Assembly (NCBI GenBank): GCA_947044365.1
Contig: OX345637.1
Coordinates: 11,094,076-11,158,075 of the forward strand
Direction of reading: 5' to 3'
Length of the DNA: 64,000 nt
Source of the DNA: Petrosia ficiformis
Lineage: Eukaryota > Porifera > Demospongiae > Haplosclerida > Petrosiidae
In this document: positions 10,739 to 22,925 of the stretch, in pieces
Numbering within the stretch: the stretch's first letter is position 1
Layout of the letters: each line of letters opens with the position of its first letter
Notes under the pieces: generated by a model
Told to the model about the DNA's origin: nothing
What the model saw: only the letters and a program-made list of their open reading frames with translations
The model's database searches: none
Translations under genes and position numbers: made by a program

Positions 10739-12730
10739 AATCAAATTAACCTGCACATGTGTTATGTCAGATATAACATTATTTCATGACTGAAGTAACA
10801 CCATCAGATAAAATATGTTCTCATGCTTTAATGATTCAGATCATGACTAATAATGTATGGTCTTGATAAACAAATATTTAATAAGAAGTATAGGCCAATT
10901 ATTAGGCCTATATGATTATCATCCATCAATCCACAATGCTATGCAATATAGATAAATAGATAGATAGATAAACAAACAGATAGACAGAAACAACTATTGT
11001 ACTTGCCTGGCCTAATGTATGTTAATGTTTGATATTGTGCATGCATACACTTCTATATAAAAACAAGTGTGTCAATTTAGTTTATATCTGTGTATATAAA
11101 AACTATGATCCATATTTAATTTCCTTTTGAGCACATTTTTTCAGTGAGTGTCACTTATGAGTTGCCTTAATACATGTGTTAACTTGCTGAATGGTGCTAT
11201 AACTGTGTGCTCATCAGATAAAAACAGAAAGGCAGCTCAGGTATATATATATATATATATATGTAAGGACATGGTCTTAAAACCTTTAATAGCAATGCTC
11301 TGTTGAATGTATTCCAGCATATACACACAGGTGTCAATACTGATCTTTGTACTAGCTGCTTTAATACTAAATTTGCCAACTTCATTTTAGTTGCTTATAA
11401 TTATATAGTTATTATTAGAGTAGACCTGATAATTAAATTTTAGTCATAATTATATGTAACTAAACACAACACTACATTGAAGCCGATCGCATTGGCAGAC
11501 CTGGCAGACCTATGCATTGAACTACACAATAGAGCATTATTATCAAAACATACAGCAAACAGGATTGTATGTATTTCTAACATAATTATTGGAGACATAC
11601 TGGCACCAAAAACATTATCACTGTGTGTGGAACATTACCAATACCACAATGGTTACAGACAATAGACATATGAAAAAATTATTAATTATTTCAGCCTATT
11701 GGGTTTGTTATAAAAGTCACATGTATTCTGTTTACCTTATTTGCTAAGTATGTGATGACAGCATCTCGTGTTTCTGTAGAAGTGCAATTTGGGTTGTCAC
11801 CTCATATATATAAGGATAGTATTGCAGCAATATTTATTCATTAATTATACAGAATAATTTCATGCCTGTGTGAGAACAAATACTAACCCTAACAGTGCCT
11901 ATACACCTAACATACTTCTTATACCATATAAATAGGACTCTATAAATATAACATTATTTCATGAGTTCTTATGAAGTAACAACTGTATAATTTGTCTTTC
12001 CTTCATTATATATGTTCATAACTAGTATAACACTGTCAGATAAAAACAGAAAGGCAGTTCAGGTATATAATTATATGTATAAGGACTTGGTCTCAAAACC
12101 TTTGCAATGCTCTGTTCCAGCGTATACACACAGGTGTCAATACTGAGCTTTGTACTGCTCTGATTATAGGAGATGAATTTTTAATATTAAATGCTGCTAA
12201 AACAATAACGTGCTATTATAAAACAGGCTTACACAATAAAATTTCGTTAAAGATATAGAGAAAAAAGTATTGCTATGACTGCTTTGTGGTGTCCAGCATT
12301 CAGTAATCATGGCTGACTTTATCATGCCTGAAACACAACAGCCTACTATAGTTATTATTTGATTATCTACTTTCCTTACCTTTTAAAGGACCTTGTAAAA
12401 CTTTAGGTATATATTTCACATGGAATAGCTAAACTATTAGTTCCAGTTTCTACATAAGCTAGTAAAGCTAAAAGTGCTTTCTTTCTGCTGCTACTTATTA
12501 GTGCTTCTTCAAAATTGTAATCATTACTAATCAGTACTTCTTTTATGTGTTGCATGTGTAGTTAATGATTGTCAGCTGCTTTTATAAGCTTAATGTAGCT
12601 CAAGCCTTGCACATGTGACTAACTTAAAGTTTACAGCAGTTCTATATATACTTCTCTTCGTTGTTTATGAGTTGCATTGTATAATGGGTTGCATTGTATA
12701 TTATAGTTGTGTACTTGTTATATAAAATAT
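10739..12730. repeat. Upstream flank of PxB, duplicated at two other places in the window
   Basis: No gene seen. 10780-11280 and 12085-12250 match 41390-41873 and 42596-42760 upstream of the split pseudogene in direct orientation. 11400-12000 matches 34420-35440 in inverted orientation. The stretch holds a GATA-like microsatellite near 10945-10990 and a (TA)n run at 11242-11262. It preserves empty sites for the hAT elements at 34853-35295 (site 11629-11636) and 41874-42595 (site about 12087-12094). Confidence 0.75.
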
Positions 12731-13153
12731 ACTATTTTTATTATTAATTTATATGGACACTGGATGAGCGGGGAGAGGCGTTGGCTCAGTAGCCATCAAA
12801 GATCTTTAACCCACCATTTCCGGTTCTCAAGACTGGGCATTCAGTATTCCATTTTTACTTCGATTTTCTAAGCTATTGTGCCTGCTTATTTCTAAGCCAT
12901 TGTGGCTGCCCATTTTCTAAGCCATTGTGCCATGGTCGCTGATTGTTATTTTTCTTAGCCATTGTGGCTGCTTTAATATTTTTCTAAGTGTGGCTGTGTT
13001 TTCAGTATGAATTTTATAAGCCATTGTGGCTGCATTTTTGTTTGTTGTGTTTGTTTGTTGGTTGTTTCTACTTTTGTTGCTGACATGCTAGGCACATGAA
13101 TTTTCATGTATAGTGTATGTATCCAATTAAGGCCTGCATATAAGTCAAATAAA
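12731..13153. repeat. Degenerate tandem repeat of TAAGCCATTGTGGCTG
   Basis: From about 12865 to 13040 the phrase TAAGCCATTGTG(C/G)CTG recurs at irregular spacing of 30-50 bp with T-rich spacers. No coding frame of note. The unit contains the short palindrome AGCCATTGTGGCT. Origin unknown. 12731-12860 shows nothing recognisable. Confidence 0.6.
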
Positions 13154-13235
13154 CAGTGGCGATCTAGAAATTTAATTAAATTTGAAAGAGGGTTTCCACG
13201 GAAACCAAAAAAAAAAATCTCTAGATCTGCCACTG
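13154..13235. repeat. Small inverted-repeat element with CAGTGGC ends
   Basis: Starts CAGTGGCGATCTAGAAATT and ends CTCTAGATCTGCCACTG. The ends resemble hAT termini, but the flanking 8 bases (CAAATAAA and CTAAAGAA) do not clearly match, so this may be a decayed 82-bp hAT-derived element. Confidence 0.4.
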
Positions 13236-13505
13236 CTAAAGAAATCATCATGACTGCATAACAAATCAATAATTATTAGTTAGCTCTGACCATTGGCGTA
13301 TGTAGTTACGTGGAATCTATTTTAGATTGATTGGGGCTGAGCATCGATGCCAAACGTGCTAGGCCTTTTAGTTTGTAATTTGACAAATTCCTGCCAGAAA
13401 GGAAGATTGTCTTGGATGTACCACACCCCAAATTACTGTAGATCGAATACGGCGGCATGTCGGCAATTTATTGTCCAAAACGCCCACGCTTTGTTGGGCT
13501 GTGCT

Positions 13506-13664
13506 GTGGTTTATGGAACGCCAAATGCGACAAAAATAAGACAAAATACGCGAAGTAGCGTAAATGTTCTTGTGAACGTTTTCAGAGAAACGTTCACAAA
13601 AACGTTCACAAAAACTTCGCGTATTTTTTCTTATTTCTGTCGCATTTGGCGTTCCATAGTGGTT
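13506..13664. mobile_element. Foldback MITE, 147 bp, with direct repeats GTGGTT
   Basis: The element 13512-13658 is almost entirely two inverted arms of about 60-70 bp (starting TATGGAACGCCAAATGCGAC) around a small centre containing GTTCACAAAAACGTTCACA. It is flanked by GTGGTT (13506-13511 and 13659-13664). The 119- and 99-residue frames here on opposite strands arise from the palindrome and are not genes. Superfamily unknown. Confidence 0.8.
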
Positions 13665-14385
13665 CAAGTGTTTGATGTTTCTTTGAAGTTAGCTTGGGGT
13701 ACTTAAAAATAATGAAAGGAGAATAGAATGGCATGTTGATGTATGTGTGATGTATAAACTTGGTTTCTAGTTCTAGTTCTAGTGTCTCTCAGAGATGTTG
13801 GGAGAATAAATGAAAAACAGCGTTCACTTGCAGAGTTTAGTGGATGCTGTGCTTGCAGTAATTGGTAAGGAAAATTGAGGTGACTTTAGATTATTTTAGA
13901 AGGTCCAGAAAGTTGCAAAGAACCTGCGTTCAGTTGCATCTGTGATGCTGAGCCACACCTCACACTAAGATTATAATTATATATGCATCAAGGTGGGTGT
14001 GGTTATAATAATTAGCATCGATAATAAGGCGCGTATCTAATTAATTATTCATGAGTGTGGTCATTTCCGACCTTATACGTCAGTGATTGATTGACTTACG
14101 TTTATTATTAACTTATATCCTTCATGAAATAGCTGCTTTGATCTAAGAATAATCTGGTTCACAATCAGGTAAACAAACTATAGATCTGTATGCTGTAATA
14201 GCACTTATATTCTTATAATTGTATTAATCATTTTATCAGTATAATTATAGAAAATATTGGGGGACTACGTATTGCCTTAGCACCCTGTTCTGCTACCTAA
14301 TGAATGATTTATAATATGCAGTATGATATTTCACACAAAATGCTAGATAATATACACAATGTTTACTGTTTCAAAAACTGATCTG
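13665..14385. other. Intergenic, no gene seen
   Basis: AT-rich sequence. About 14040-14165 resembles, in inverted orientation, 59310-59420 (shared TTCATGAAATAGCTGCTTTG). No frame or promoter of note. Confidence 0.5.
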
Positions 14386-15007
14386 TTAAGGTGGTACTAG
14401 GGAGTGGGCGGATGCGACTCCAATCAGTTTCAAAATAGAATATTATATAATATGACTCTAACCTGGTGTAATAGCAACCTTCAAATCTTCCGATCAGCTT
14501 TATATTGTCCTGTAATTGAAGAAATATTGTTAAAATCGCCATTTTTCCAATTAACATAAGTACAAAACCACAAAAGCCACGCCCATTATACATGGCGTGC
14601 ACCAAGTACAATGTATTTTCAGAAAAGTTACGAAGCCGTTTTCTGCAAATTCATTTTACTTTTAAAGTTACAAGAGGCTGAAGAAAGCTGAATTCTGTAG
14701 CTTTTCACTGAAACCATAAAATTTACCTTTCTAGACACTATCAAACTCCGATCTTTCTCAGAGAGCAACTACAGTTACCCCGACATTGTTTCCCACCTAC
14801 CGCCCCCTCCACAACCCGTGGGCCGTGTTTAGCTTTGTTTCTGTAAATAAACTATCAGTGAAAACATTTAGGCCCAATAATTATACCCCCGGGTGGTTGT
14901 GGCTTCCAAAAAATACAGAATGGAACTAGATTGTATGCAGCAAGAAGCTTGCAAGACTAGAAACTGATTGGAGTAGCATCCGCCCACAAAAAAGACTACA
15001 ACCTTAA
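14386..15007. mobile_element. TTAA-flanked MITE, copy 2 (inverted relative to copy 1)
   Basis: Flanked by TTAA at 14386-14389 and 15004-15007. Begins AAGGTGGTACTAGGGAGTGG and ends with the inverse of AAGGTTGTAGTC. The internal segments seen in copy 1 (for example the CCCCCGGGTGG region) are present in reverse order. Confidence 0.8.
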
Positions 15008-18000
15008 GTTTGATACTCTAGTAGTATGATTGAGTGCAGTGGCGCAACTGAGCTAAGAAATTGAGCGTAGTAAAGCATGGGGTCTGGGTGGCACAGCTCC
15101 CCAGAAGCTGAGGGTTTTTCAGAGTTAAAAAGACCAAACTGAGGGGAAATTTTAGCTTGTGGTTTTTGTTTCTGTTATATTACACTGATGGAAAGAGTGC
15201 TCAATAGCTGTGTACAAACACTGATCATGAATTGAGATGACCGAATAAGTGTGTGTATTAAAACAAAATGGTTAAAATTGGTCAGTACAGTTGCAAGGAA
15301 GTTGCATATCTGTAGTTTTTTTTAAAGATAAGATTACATCTTTGTGTGTAAGAAGCCACTCCACTATTTTGACAATATAATCCTAAATGAAAACTATCCC
15401 ATGCTTTCCTTCAGATAGTGGCTTGTTGGCCCCACCATGTTTTGTAGTTTATTATTATAACTGTCTAGACAAATAGTAATCGTTGATTAATGGCATAAAA
15501 CAGTTTGGCATCCTGCAGGGCCAACTAAGTTGAACTAACTAAATTTACAATATTTCTTGCAACTGTAGTAACCAATAATTAGTTACTTTAACAACTTTGT
15601 TTTTACAGTGTAGCTATTCTTTCTCACAAACTCTGCAATCTCTCTTTTCTTTGCTCTGCAGCCTTAACAGCTTTTATCACCCTCTGTCTCTCTCAACTCT
15701 TACATCTCTTTCGTCATCTGTCTCCCTTTACTCGTGGACAATTTCTTTTTGTTCTTTCTCTCTTCTTTTCAGTTTCCATAGTCTCATCCGCAGCTACACC
15801 CACTACATGAGTAGATCTATACTACAGGATGAATGTTAGGAAGGTTTTTGAGTGAGAAAAATTTGTTCTTTAATTTACCAACTCAGAACAGAGCCTATGT
15901 TATACCAGCGAATTTACCATTGTTATTTGATACTGTACTAACCAATAATTTTAACAAATTTGTTTTTGCTGTGTACCTAAAACAACAACCACTTACCAAA
16001 ATCAATCAATCACTTAGTGTCAGTGTGTCACTAAAAATTCCTCATTACGTTTATGACAATTACTCCTAAAATAGATAAACAATATTACTCGTTCAAGGGA
16101 CAGATACAAGGGGCTTTCATTAGAATACAACAGGGACTAATTAGGCCATATTGACACAAAAGCATTTTCGTACTAGTAATCCTGAGGAAACTACTTCTTG
16201 ATCCAGAATAAACTTCACTCCCTTGTTTGTTTCTAAATCCTTTTTTAGCTAGGGAAGAACTACTATATGTTTTATATTGTGCAGTACAGTACCATCTTCA
16301 AATACTTCAGAACTGCAATTCACACATACTTATACTGTATTCTTATGTTTGGTATTATTACTGGACTTTTTAATAGCTTGCCAAACCTGCCTCTAATACA
16401 ATCATAGGTGGAATGCATGTGTATTTGTATCAGTAATTTGTGCATAAAAATCTATATTAAATTGTTGTACTAATTAGGTCACTAGTCACATATCAGATTA
16501 TTAATATAATGCTCCTGTAATAATACCACAAAACTGTTTTTCTACCCACTACTTTATTGGACTTGCTCATACATTCTTGCTCCAGAAATAATTATAATTA
16601 TATAACTATAGTATTGTCTGCAATTATTATTTTCTGTCAATAATAATTAACATGCCAATCACACTTCACAGTTGTGAAAAAAAACTCTGCTGCACGTCTG
16701 TACAGTCAGTTGTATTAACTAGTTATGCAGTCATAACAACTTTTAAACTTTGATTTGTACTATTTCATACAAACGTACAGTTCTTTTTAATGATTTTGCA
16801 GTGTACATTTTCTGAAAAATATAAGTGTAGTTTACTTTGAATGTTTATTATATCAGGAGCGTGTTAACAAAAACAAAGGGTAATGGCATGATCAATATAT
16901 TCTAAAAATAGTAACTCATACTCCAATTTCCTTTTTAATTATGTTTGTGGGAGTTGCACATTCTTAGCCTTTGTTGATCCACTCCTGATTATAATTATTC
17001 AAATGACAAATGTATGTGTCTTTTGTTTTTAATGTGCTATTGGGATTATTTCTGTGGTAATGTTTGTATCAGCATGACAAACTGTTTTGATAATAACACT
17101 TTTGGTGTATTTGGCCCTAGTCCTGTTTCAATGAATATATACAAGTCTGCTTCAAGTAGTGTTTTTTTAGTTGAATAGCTATAGCTAAAATTTTAATATG
17201 CAGGTCTATGTAATAACTATAAGCAACTAAAATGAAATTGGCCAATTTTAATCAGTTGACTGAAACTAAAAAAACTTTTAGTATTGTTTTAGTTTATAGT
17301 ACTACTAAATTGTAATCATACAATAGCTAAAAGTGGTCATTGTCATACTATAGCTAAAACAACACTACTTCAATGCATGTGGCCCTACTTCCCTATCAAT
17401 TTTTATAATGATGCTTTATTGTCTTCATGTAAGTCTGCATATTGCCCTGCATTTATGTAAGTCTGCTTCAATGCATATGGCCCTACTTCCCTATGGTGTT
17501 TTTATAATAACAGTTAATTGTAAGTTTTCCTCAATGCATATAGCCCTACATCTGGCCTATGATGTTTTTATATTAAAACTTTATTGTAAATCTTCTTCAA
17601 AATACATGTGGTCATTAAAGGGTGTGTCAGTTTATAGTACACAATAACATGGCCACGATCTGCTACTGGGTTGGAACAAGATCAGAATACCCAAGGTGAT
17701 GTACAGAACAGAGACCGTTGGATCGAAAATAGCAATATTGATTGTACTAGCAAAATGAAATGGAAAGATTACAGATAGTGTCATGGTAGCCTCAGAAATC
17801 TGGGAAATTAAAAATTTAATTAGTACATGCACAAACATTTGAATCCAGGCTCTTCTTCTCTGCCAATTTTAGAGCCTGAATATGAGGCTATTTTGACACC
17901 ATGACATAATACATTGAACAGGGCAATGGAATAGTCATGCAGTTTGGAAACCTGGAATAATGCAAAGTCAGGTGTATGATAAATTGATAAGGCTGTGCAA

Positions 18001-18052
18001 ATGTTAGTTTTCATAATAAATTGATAGGGCAGTGCAAACAAAGACACATATT
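15008..18052. repeat. Upstream flank of PxC, homologous to the upstream flanks of PxD and PxE
   Basis: No gene seen. From about 15600 to 18050 it is an inverted copy of 31780-34100 (PxD) and 52770-56400 (PxE). Because PxC is on the opposite strand, the flank keeps the same position relative to the gene. It lacks two insertions present in the other copies and so holds their empty sites: 17669-17676 for the hAT MITE at 32112/53098 and 16457-16460 for the TTAA MITE at 54935. A pyrimidine-rich tract lies at 15600-15790. At about 15036 a CAGTGGCG motif could be an orphan hAT end. Confidence 0.75.
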
Positions 18053-18100
18053 CATGACAAACCACGACCTCAGTTTCCTGTTTTCAGAAGATATATAAAC
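18053..18100 (+). promoter_or_regulatory. PxC core promoter
   Basis: ATATATAAAC at 18091-18100, 68 bases before the ATG, preceded by the conserved block (18053-18090) with CATGACAAACCACGACCT and CAGTTTCCTGTTTTCAGAA. It is the same arrangement as PxA and PxB although PxC is on the other strand and its more distal flank is of PxD/PxE type. Confidence 0.65.
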
Positions 18101-18167
18101 TGCAAAATATAGTCCAGAGAACTATTAGCTAGTTTTCCAGTTGTCTGCTTTCGTTTCCTCTTGCAAC

Positions 18168-21096
18168 ATGCAGGGTATGACAAGATTTTTGGTTCTTCTG
18201 GTAATAACTGCAACTGTTGGATGTGATTTTGCAACACCTAAAGGTATCTAAATATGTATAATTAAAGTGATTGTGTTGCATATGTCAATGTGTTGGTGCA
18301 AGCAAGTTAATGTGCATTGAATTCTATTATAAACATACATACAGTATATAGTAGATATGTTTAGCAACTTGCATTATTCTTATTTCATTGTAATTTTTAA
18401 TAACTGTCTGTTCCATTTTAAATCCATTAGAACGCAGAGATATCATTAACGATGCTATAGCTAAAGCTCAGGAAAATACTCAAGCAAAAGAAGCTATAGC
18501 AGCACAACAAATTGCAGCTAAAGCTGGAAAACTTCCTACTCCTTTTGACCTTGCAAAAAAATTTCGGCGTCCTTCACCTAGAGCTATTCTGAAAGCAAAA
18601 GCTCGTCTACAATTTGAAGACATGGTTGAAATAGCAGAGAAAAAACTACTTAACCTACAGCAGCGTAACTCACCTGATGCAGATGTGCAAGTGGATTATT
18701 TATACCGTCGTGCAGGAAATCTTCTCACCAGTGATGAACTTGAACAGTTGAATGATATGACTGGATGTCGTAATGCTACCCCAACACGTGATTGCTCCAA
18801 AGAGGTGAATCTTAACAATTATCGTACAAGTGATGGAGTCTGTAACAACTTGAAAAACCCAACATATGGGGCTACTACTACTCCTTTTCGACGCATTCTT
18901 CCTGCTGCTTATGAAGATGGAGTTAGTGTACCTCGAGGCTACTCGCAAGCTATCGTAAACTGCACATTTAGTGAAGCTAAATACTGCACAAGTAAAGATG
19001 GTTGTGATCCTACAACCTTGTTTCATAGTAATGCAGTTGCACAATCCCCAACTTGTATTAATTTTCAGCCTCCTCTTCCAAGTTCTCGATACACAAGTTG
19101 GCAAATCATACTTGACAAAGAGCCCAGCGAATATCCCTATACTCATATATTAATGCAATTTGCACAGTTTGTAGATCATGATATTAACATAGGGCCTGAC
19201 ATTAGCGAGGATGCAGCACCAGCCTGTATAGGGTGTATCTTTACTGATGTTTGTGACCCAATTCGTGTTTCTGGTAACGACACATATTTTGGATATGGTA
19301 CACTGCAAAATGCAACTTGTTTGCCATTGCGTAGAACTGCATCTGAATGTGTTTATGATCCTCCTGGCCAGATGCCACCTCGTCAGCAGCTGAATGACGT
19401 TACTTCATATCTTGATGCTTCAACTGTGTATGCCTCAACCAGGAATAATGCCAATCGTCTGCGAACATTTCAGAATGGTCTATTAAAATCCAGTCCTCCT
19501 CTTTTCCCTGGAACAAAAGAAATTCTACCTTATGATACTGATTGTGAAGGTGATTCGTGTGACTATGTCCAATGCTTGTTCAACGAAACTTGCTTCTTGT
19601 GTGGTGATGTTCGTTGCAACGATCAGACTGCAATCACTATTTTACACATAATCTGGTTGAGACAACATAATCGTATAGCACCTCTGCTTCGGAACCTGAA
19701 TCCAGATTGGGACGATGAGACCCTATATCAAGAAACTCGAAAAATTGTTGGCTCTATGATACAGAAAATTGCGTACAAAGATTACCTTCCAAAAGTCTTT
19801 AGTCAAGCTTATTTTGACAAATTGATTGGAAAGTATGAGTCTTATAACGAAAGCCTCAATGCACAGATAACTAGCAACTTCGATGCTGCAGCTTATCGAT
19901 ATGGGCATAGTCTCATTCGTCCAAACTTTACTCGCCTTGGTCCAGATTATAAGCCCGTCATGCCAACTCTGAATCTCGTTGAGATGTTTTTTAACCCTCC
20001 TCAGTTAAAAGAGAGTGGAGGTACAGATCCACTGCTAAGAGGTATGATAACAAATGACTCTCTGAAGATAGATGAGTATATTAACTATGTTATCACGACT
20101 GAGCTTTTCAAGCCTCCAACTGGTAAAACGTCTGGCATGGATTTAGCATCCCTCAATCTACAAAGAGCTCGCGAACATGGAATATTACCTTATAGTAATT
20201 GGAAAAACTATTGTAAGCAGCGTTTCCCCTTTTTGCCAGAAGCTCAATTCTCTAATCCATCAACAGTTAATAACATAATGAGAGTTTATGGAAGTGTTGA
20301 TTCTTTAGACCTGTTCATTGGTGGTCTGGCTGAGGTTCGCCTACCAGATGGTCTAATTGGTCCTACATTTGCCTGCCTATTCGCACTGACATTTAAGAAT
20401 CTTCGTGATGGTGACAGGTTCTACTACGAAAATCCAAATACCTTCACTACAGACCAAAGAAATCAGATTGAAGCAACTACACTATCCCGTGTAATTTGTG
20501 ATAATGGTGACAGTATTACTACAATACAACCCGATTCTTTCTTAAGCAACCAAACTCGTGTACATTGCTCTCAAATCCCAGCATTTGATCCGACTCCTTG
20601 GAAAGTGGAAACTTCCTACATCAAGGTGTCTGCTCCAAAAAGTATACTTAAACCTGGTAAAATGGTGAGTGTAGCTGTACGTCGTGATGGTGAATCTCCT
20701 TCAAGAGTTTATACCAATACAAGGTCTGAGAGCTGTTTACCTGTGCCTAGTGCAACTGACTCTGCACATATTGCCGCATATGTGTTCCCAAATCTAGGAG
20801 ATTTGAACTCTTGTACATTCACCTCTACCATCTCCCATGAGAAAGTTCAAGATGAATCTGCCTCATTCTTCAGTTCCAAGGTCACTAAAGATGATCTCTA
20901 TGATTCGCTGGACAAGTGTGAAGCAGCTATTACTGCAAGTATCATCTGGACCTGCTCAGAAAATGCAAAACTGAAAGACAGGGTGATAATAGAAGACAGG
21001 GGAGATGCCCAACCATCAGAAACTCTCAACAGTCCTGACTCAATGACTACAGCTCCTCCTAGTCTTCACATCAGGATGAACAAGTTTATTAATTAA
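18168..21096 (+). CDS. PxC: secreted animal haem peroxidase, 913 aa, two exons
   Basis: Exon 1 is 18168-18243, exon 2 is 18431-21096, intron 187 bp (GTATCT...ATTAG). The only peroxidase on the plus strand. Signal peptide MQGMTRFLVLLVITATVG. Distal DHD at 274-276 (QFVDHDINIG), calcium loop TSYLDAS at 350-356, catalytic Arg420 in GDVRCNDQ with Asp423 at the haem-linking position, proximal His518 in RYGHSLIRP. Like PxD and PxE it has a 7-residue insertion (DPTTLFHSNAVAQ) near residue 220 and STVYAS where PxA/B have SPVYGS. Its tail (SCTFTST, LHIRMNKFIN) matches PxB, suggesting gene conversion. All catalytic residues of the family except the Glu are kept, so an active enzyme is likely. Confidence 0.93.
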
Positions 21097-22770
21097 AACA
21101 TGATCTTTTTAGGCTTTTTTTTGTTTGGTTAGTGTACGTTAGTTTAGTTTGTAGAATTTTGCTTATTACTGTAGAAACAAAATCATTAATTGTGTGTATT
21201 TTATTTTGATTATTGGTGTTGAAAACCCGTAAAACAGGGCGAATTAAGATTCTAATAGAAGATCAAAGAACACAAAGTGCAATTAAAAATTGGGAGATCA
21301 ACTTTCTACCAAAAGAATGAAAAATGTGTTACAAAAATCAAGGTGATGTAGGAATGCCATATATCATCATCCCTGTCTTGTTTCTTTATTTTTTATACAT
21401 TTGTCATCCCTACATCATCTTGATTTTTGAAGAACGTTTTTAATATCTCAAGTTGTACGTACAAATGTAAATGCTGTAAAATAGAATGCACTTACAGTGC
21501 AGAACCCTTGTCACAAGTGTGATTGGGAAACATGAATGATTATTGACAACTTGAGAAAATAATTGCACACAATACTTGATTGTAATAATTATTATTAAAA
21601 TGGATATGTTGATCGTTTATGGTCCAAAGACCAAGTTGGTTCAGCCAACACCCGTGCCCATTGCCTTACAAGACTGACAGTGTAGAAAAGGATTTACAAA
21701 GAATAGGAGATATGTCTATCATAACGAAAGTTAATTACAGTACTAGTAGTTGGACATCTTCTGTCCTATTATGCAAGAAAAGGACATAGTCTATACCAAG
21801 TAACATGATACTCAGCCCGCACCTTTTAGTTTGAAGACCTCCATCCATTAAATACAATAATTATCCAGTTCCATCTTCCAATAATAGTTGTTAATAGATC
21901 CCCAATTTTAAACATTTGTAGCATTTTAAGTCATTCTCTTATTAACAAAGTAATTTTTATGTCAATCTATAAAATTATGTTTCTGCTGATATGATATTAT
22001 TTACGACCAGTTGATGTATAATTATTAACTCATTTGTAACATAACAAGCAATTGGCACACAAATTATACTACATTAATTAATCAATGACATCATTATAAG
22101 GTGTTAAACCACAATTATTACTAGTCCACAAATAGAAATAAAAATAAATATTATAATTATAATTAATAAAGAAAGTTACTATACTGTTAAGATGTTTAAC
22201 TCTGAAGCTTATGATGATTTTACAAAAATGTCATCGAAATCTATTCCAAAACATTCAGCATATCTTTTAATGAAGTGCTATGAAAGATTAAATAATACTT
22301 GTACTAATTATGATAGCATTAAATATATACTAATCAAAACTGTACCCACAAAAATAGATAACCAAGGTTTGTAAAACTTGTTTAGTATCATCCTGACCTG
22401 GTTGACATACTTTTATTAATCTCTACATGTCTTCATTTATCTGCATTAGTGTATCACTGATACAATATCAGATATCTGCTCAGTACTGATATTAATGTAT
22501 CTTTGTGTGGACACACAATAGTATATATTTCACTTGTGAGGCTTTATATTGTCTAAACCACTGTAATAAGATATTATTTACATTAAGATAGAAAAGTTGT
22601 CTGATTACACAGATAATGATTGATAAGTGTCTAATTAATGAATATTAGTACAATATTAATAGAGTTATGTACTAATACGAATATAAGTACATGTATGATA
22701 TATATATATATACATGTACTACCCCTATAGGTATAAGTCTAGATGAACAATTGTATTACATCATTCATAT
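21097..22770. other. 3' flank of PxC, no gene seen
   Basis: A T-rich stretch follows the stop. A small foldback spans about 21335-21432 (arms AATCAAGGTGATGTAGG and CCTACATCATCTTGATT), non-coding. The 60-residue frame at 22192-22374 resembles nothing I know and lies in AT-rich sequence; it is not called. Confidence 0.55.
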
Positions 22771-22925
22771 GAGAAGATATAACTCAGTACATAATGAATG
22801 TTCACTTTCATTCATTTTACACAGGAAACATACAAATTGATCATTATATAATTTCATTAAGTTTCTATATAAAATGATTGAATATATAAATATAAAAATT
22901 TATAATGTACTGAGTTATATATTAT
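22771..22925. repeat. AT-rich foldback
   Basis: Inverted arms ATATAACTCAGTACAT (about 22777-22793) and ATGTACTGAGTTATAT (about 22905-22921), about 110 bp apart. A smaller palindrome, GTACATG with a TA-rich core, lies at 22687-22722. No coding potential. Confidence 0.6.

Noticed and set aside
13347..13706. 119-residue plus-strand and 99-residue minus-strand frames
   Set aside because: Both run through a foldback element and are not conserved elsewhere in the window.
22192..22374. 60-residue frame after PxC
   Set aside because: Short, low-complexity, AT-rich, no recognised motif and no promoter or splice evidence.
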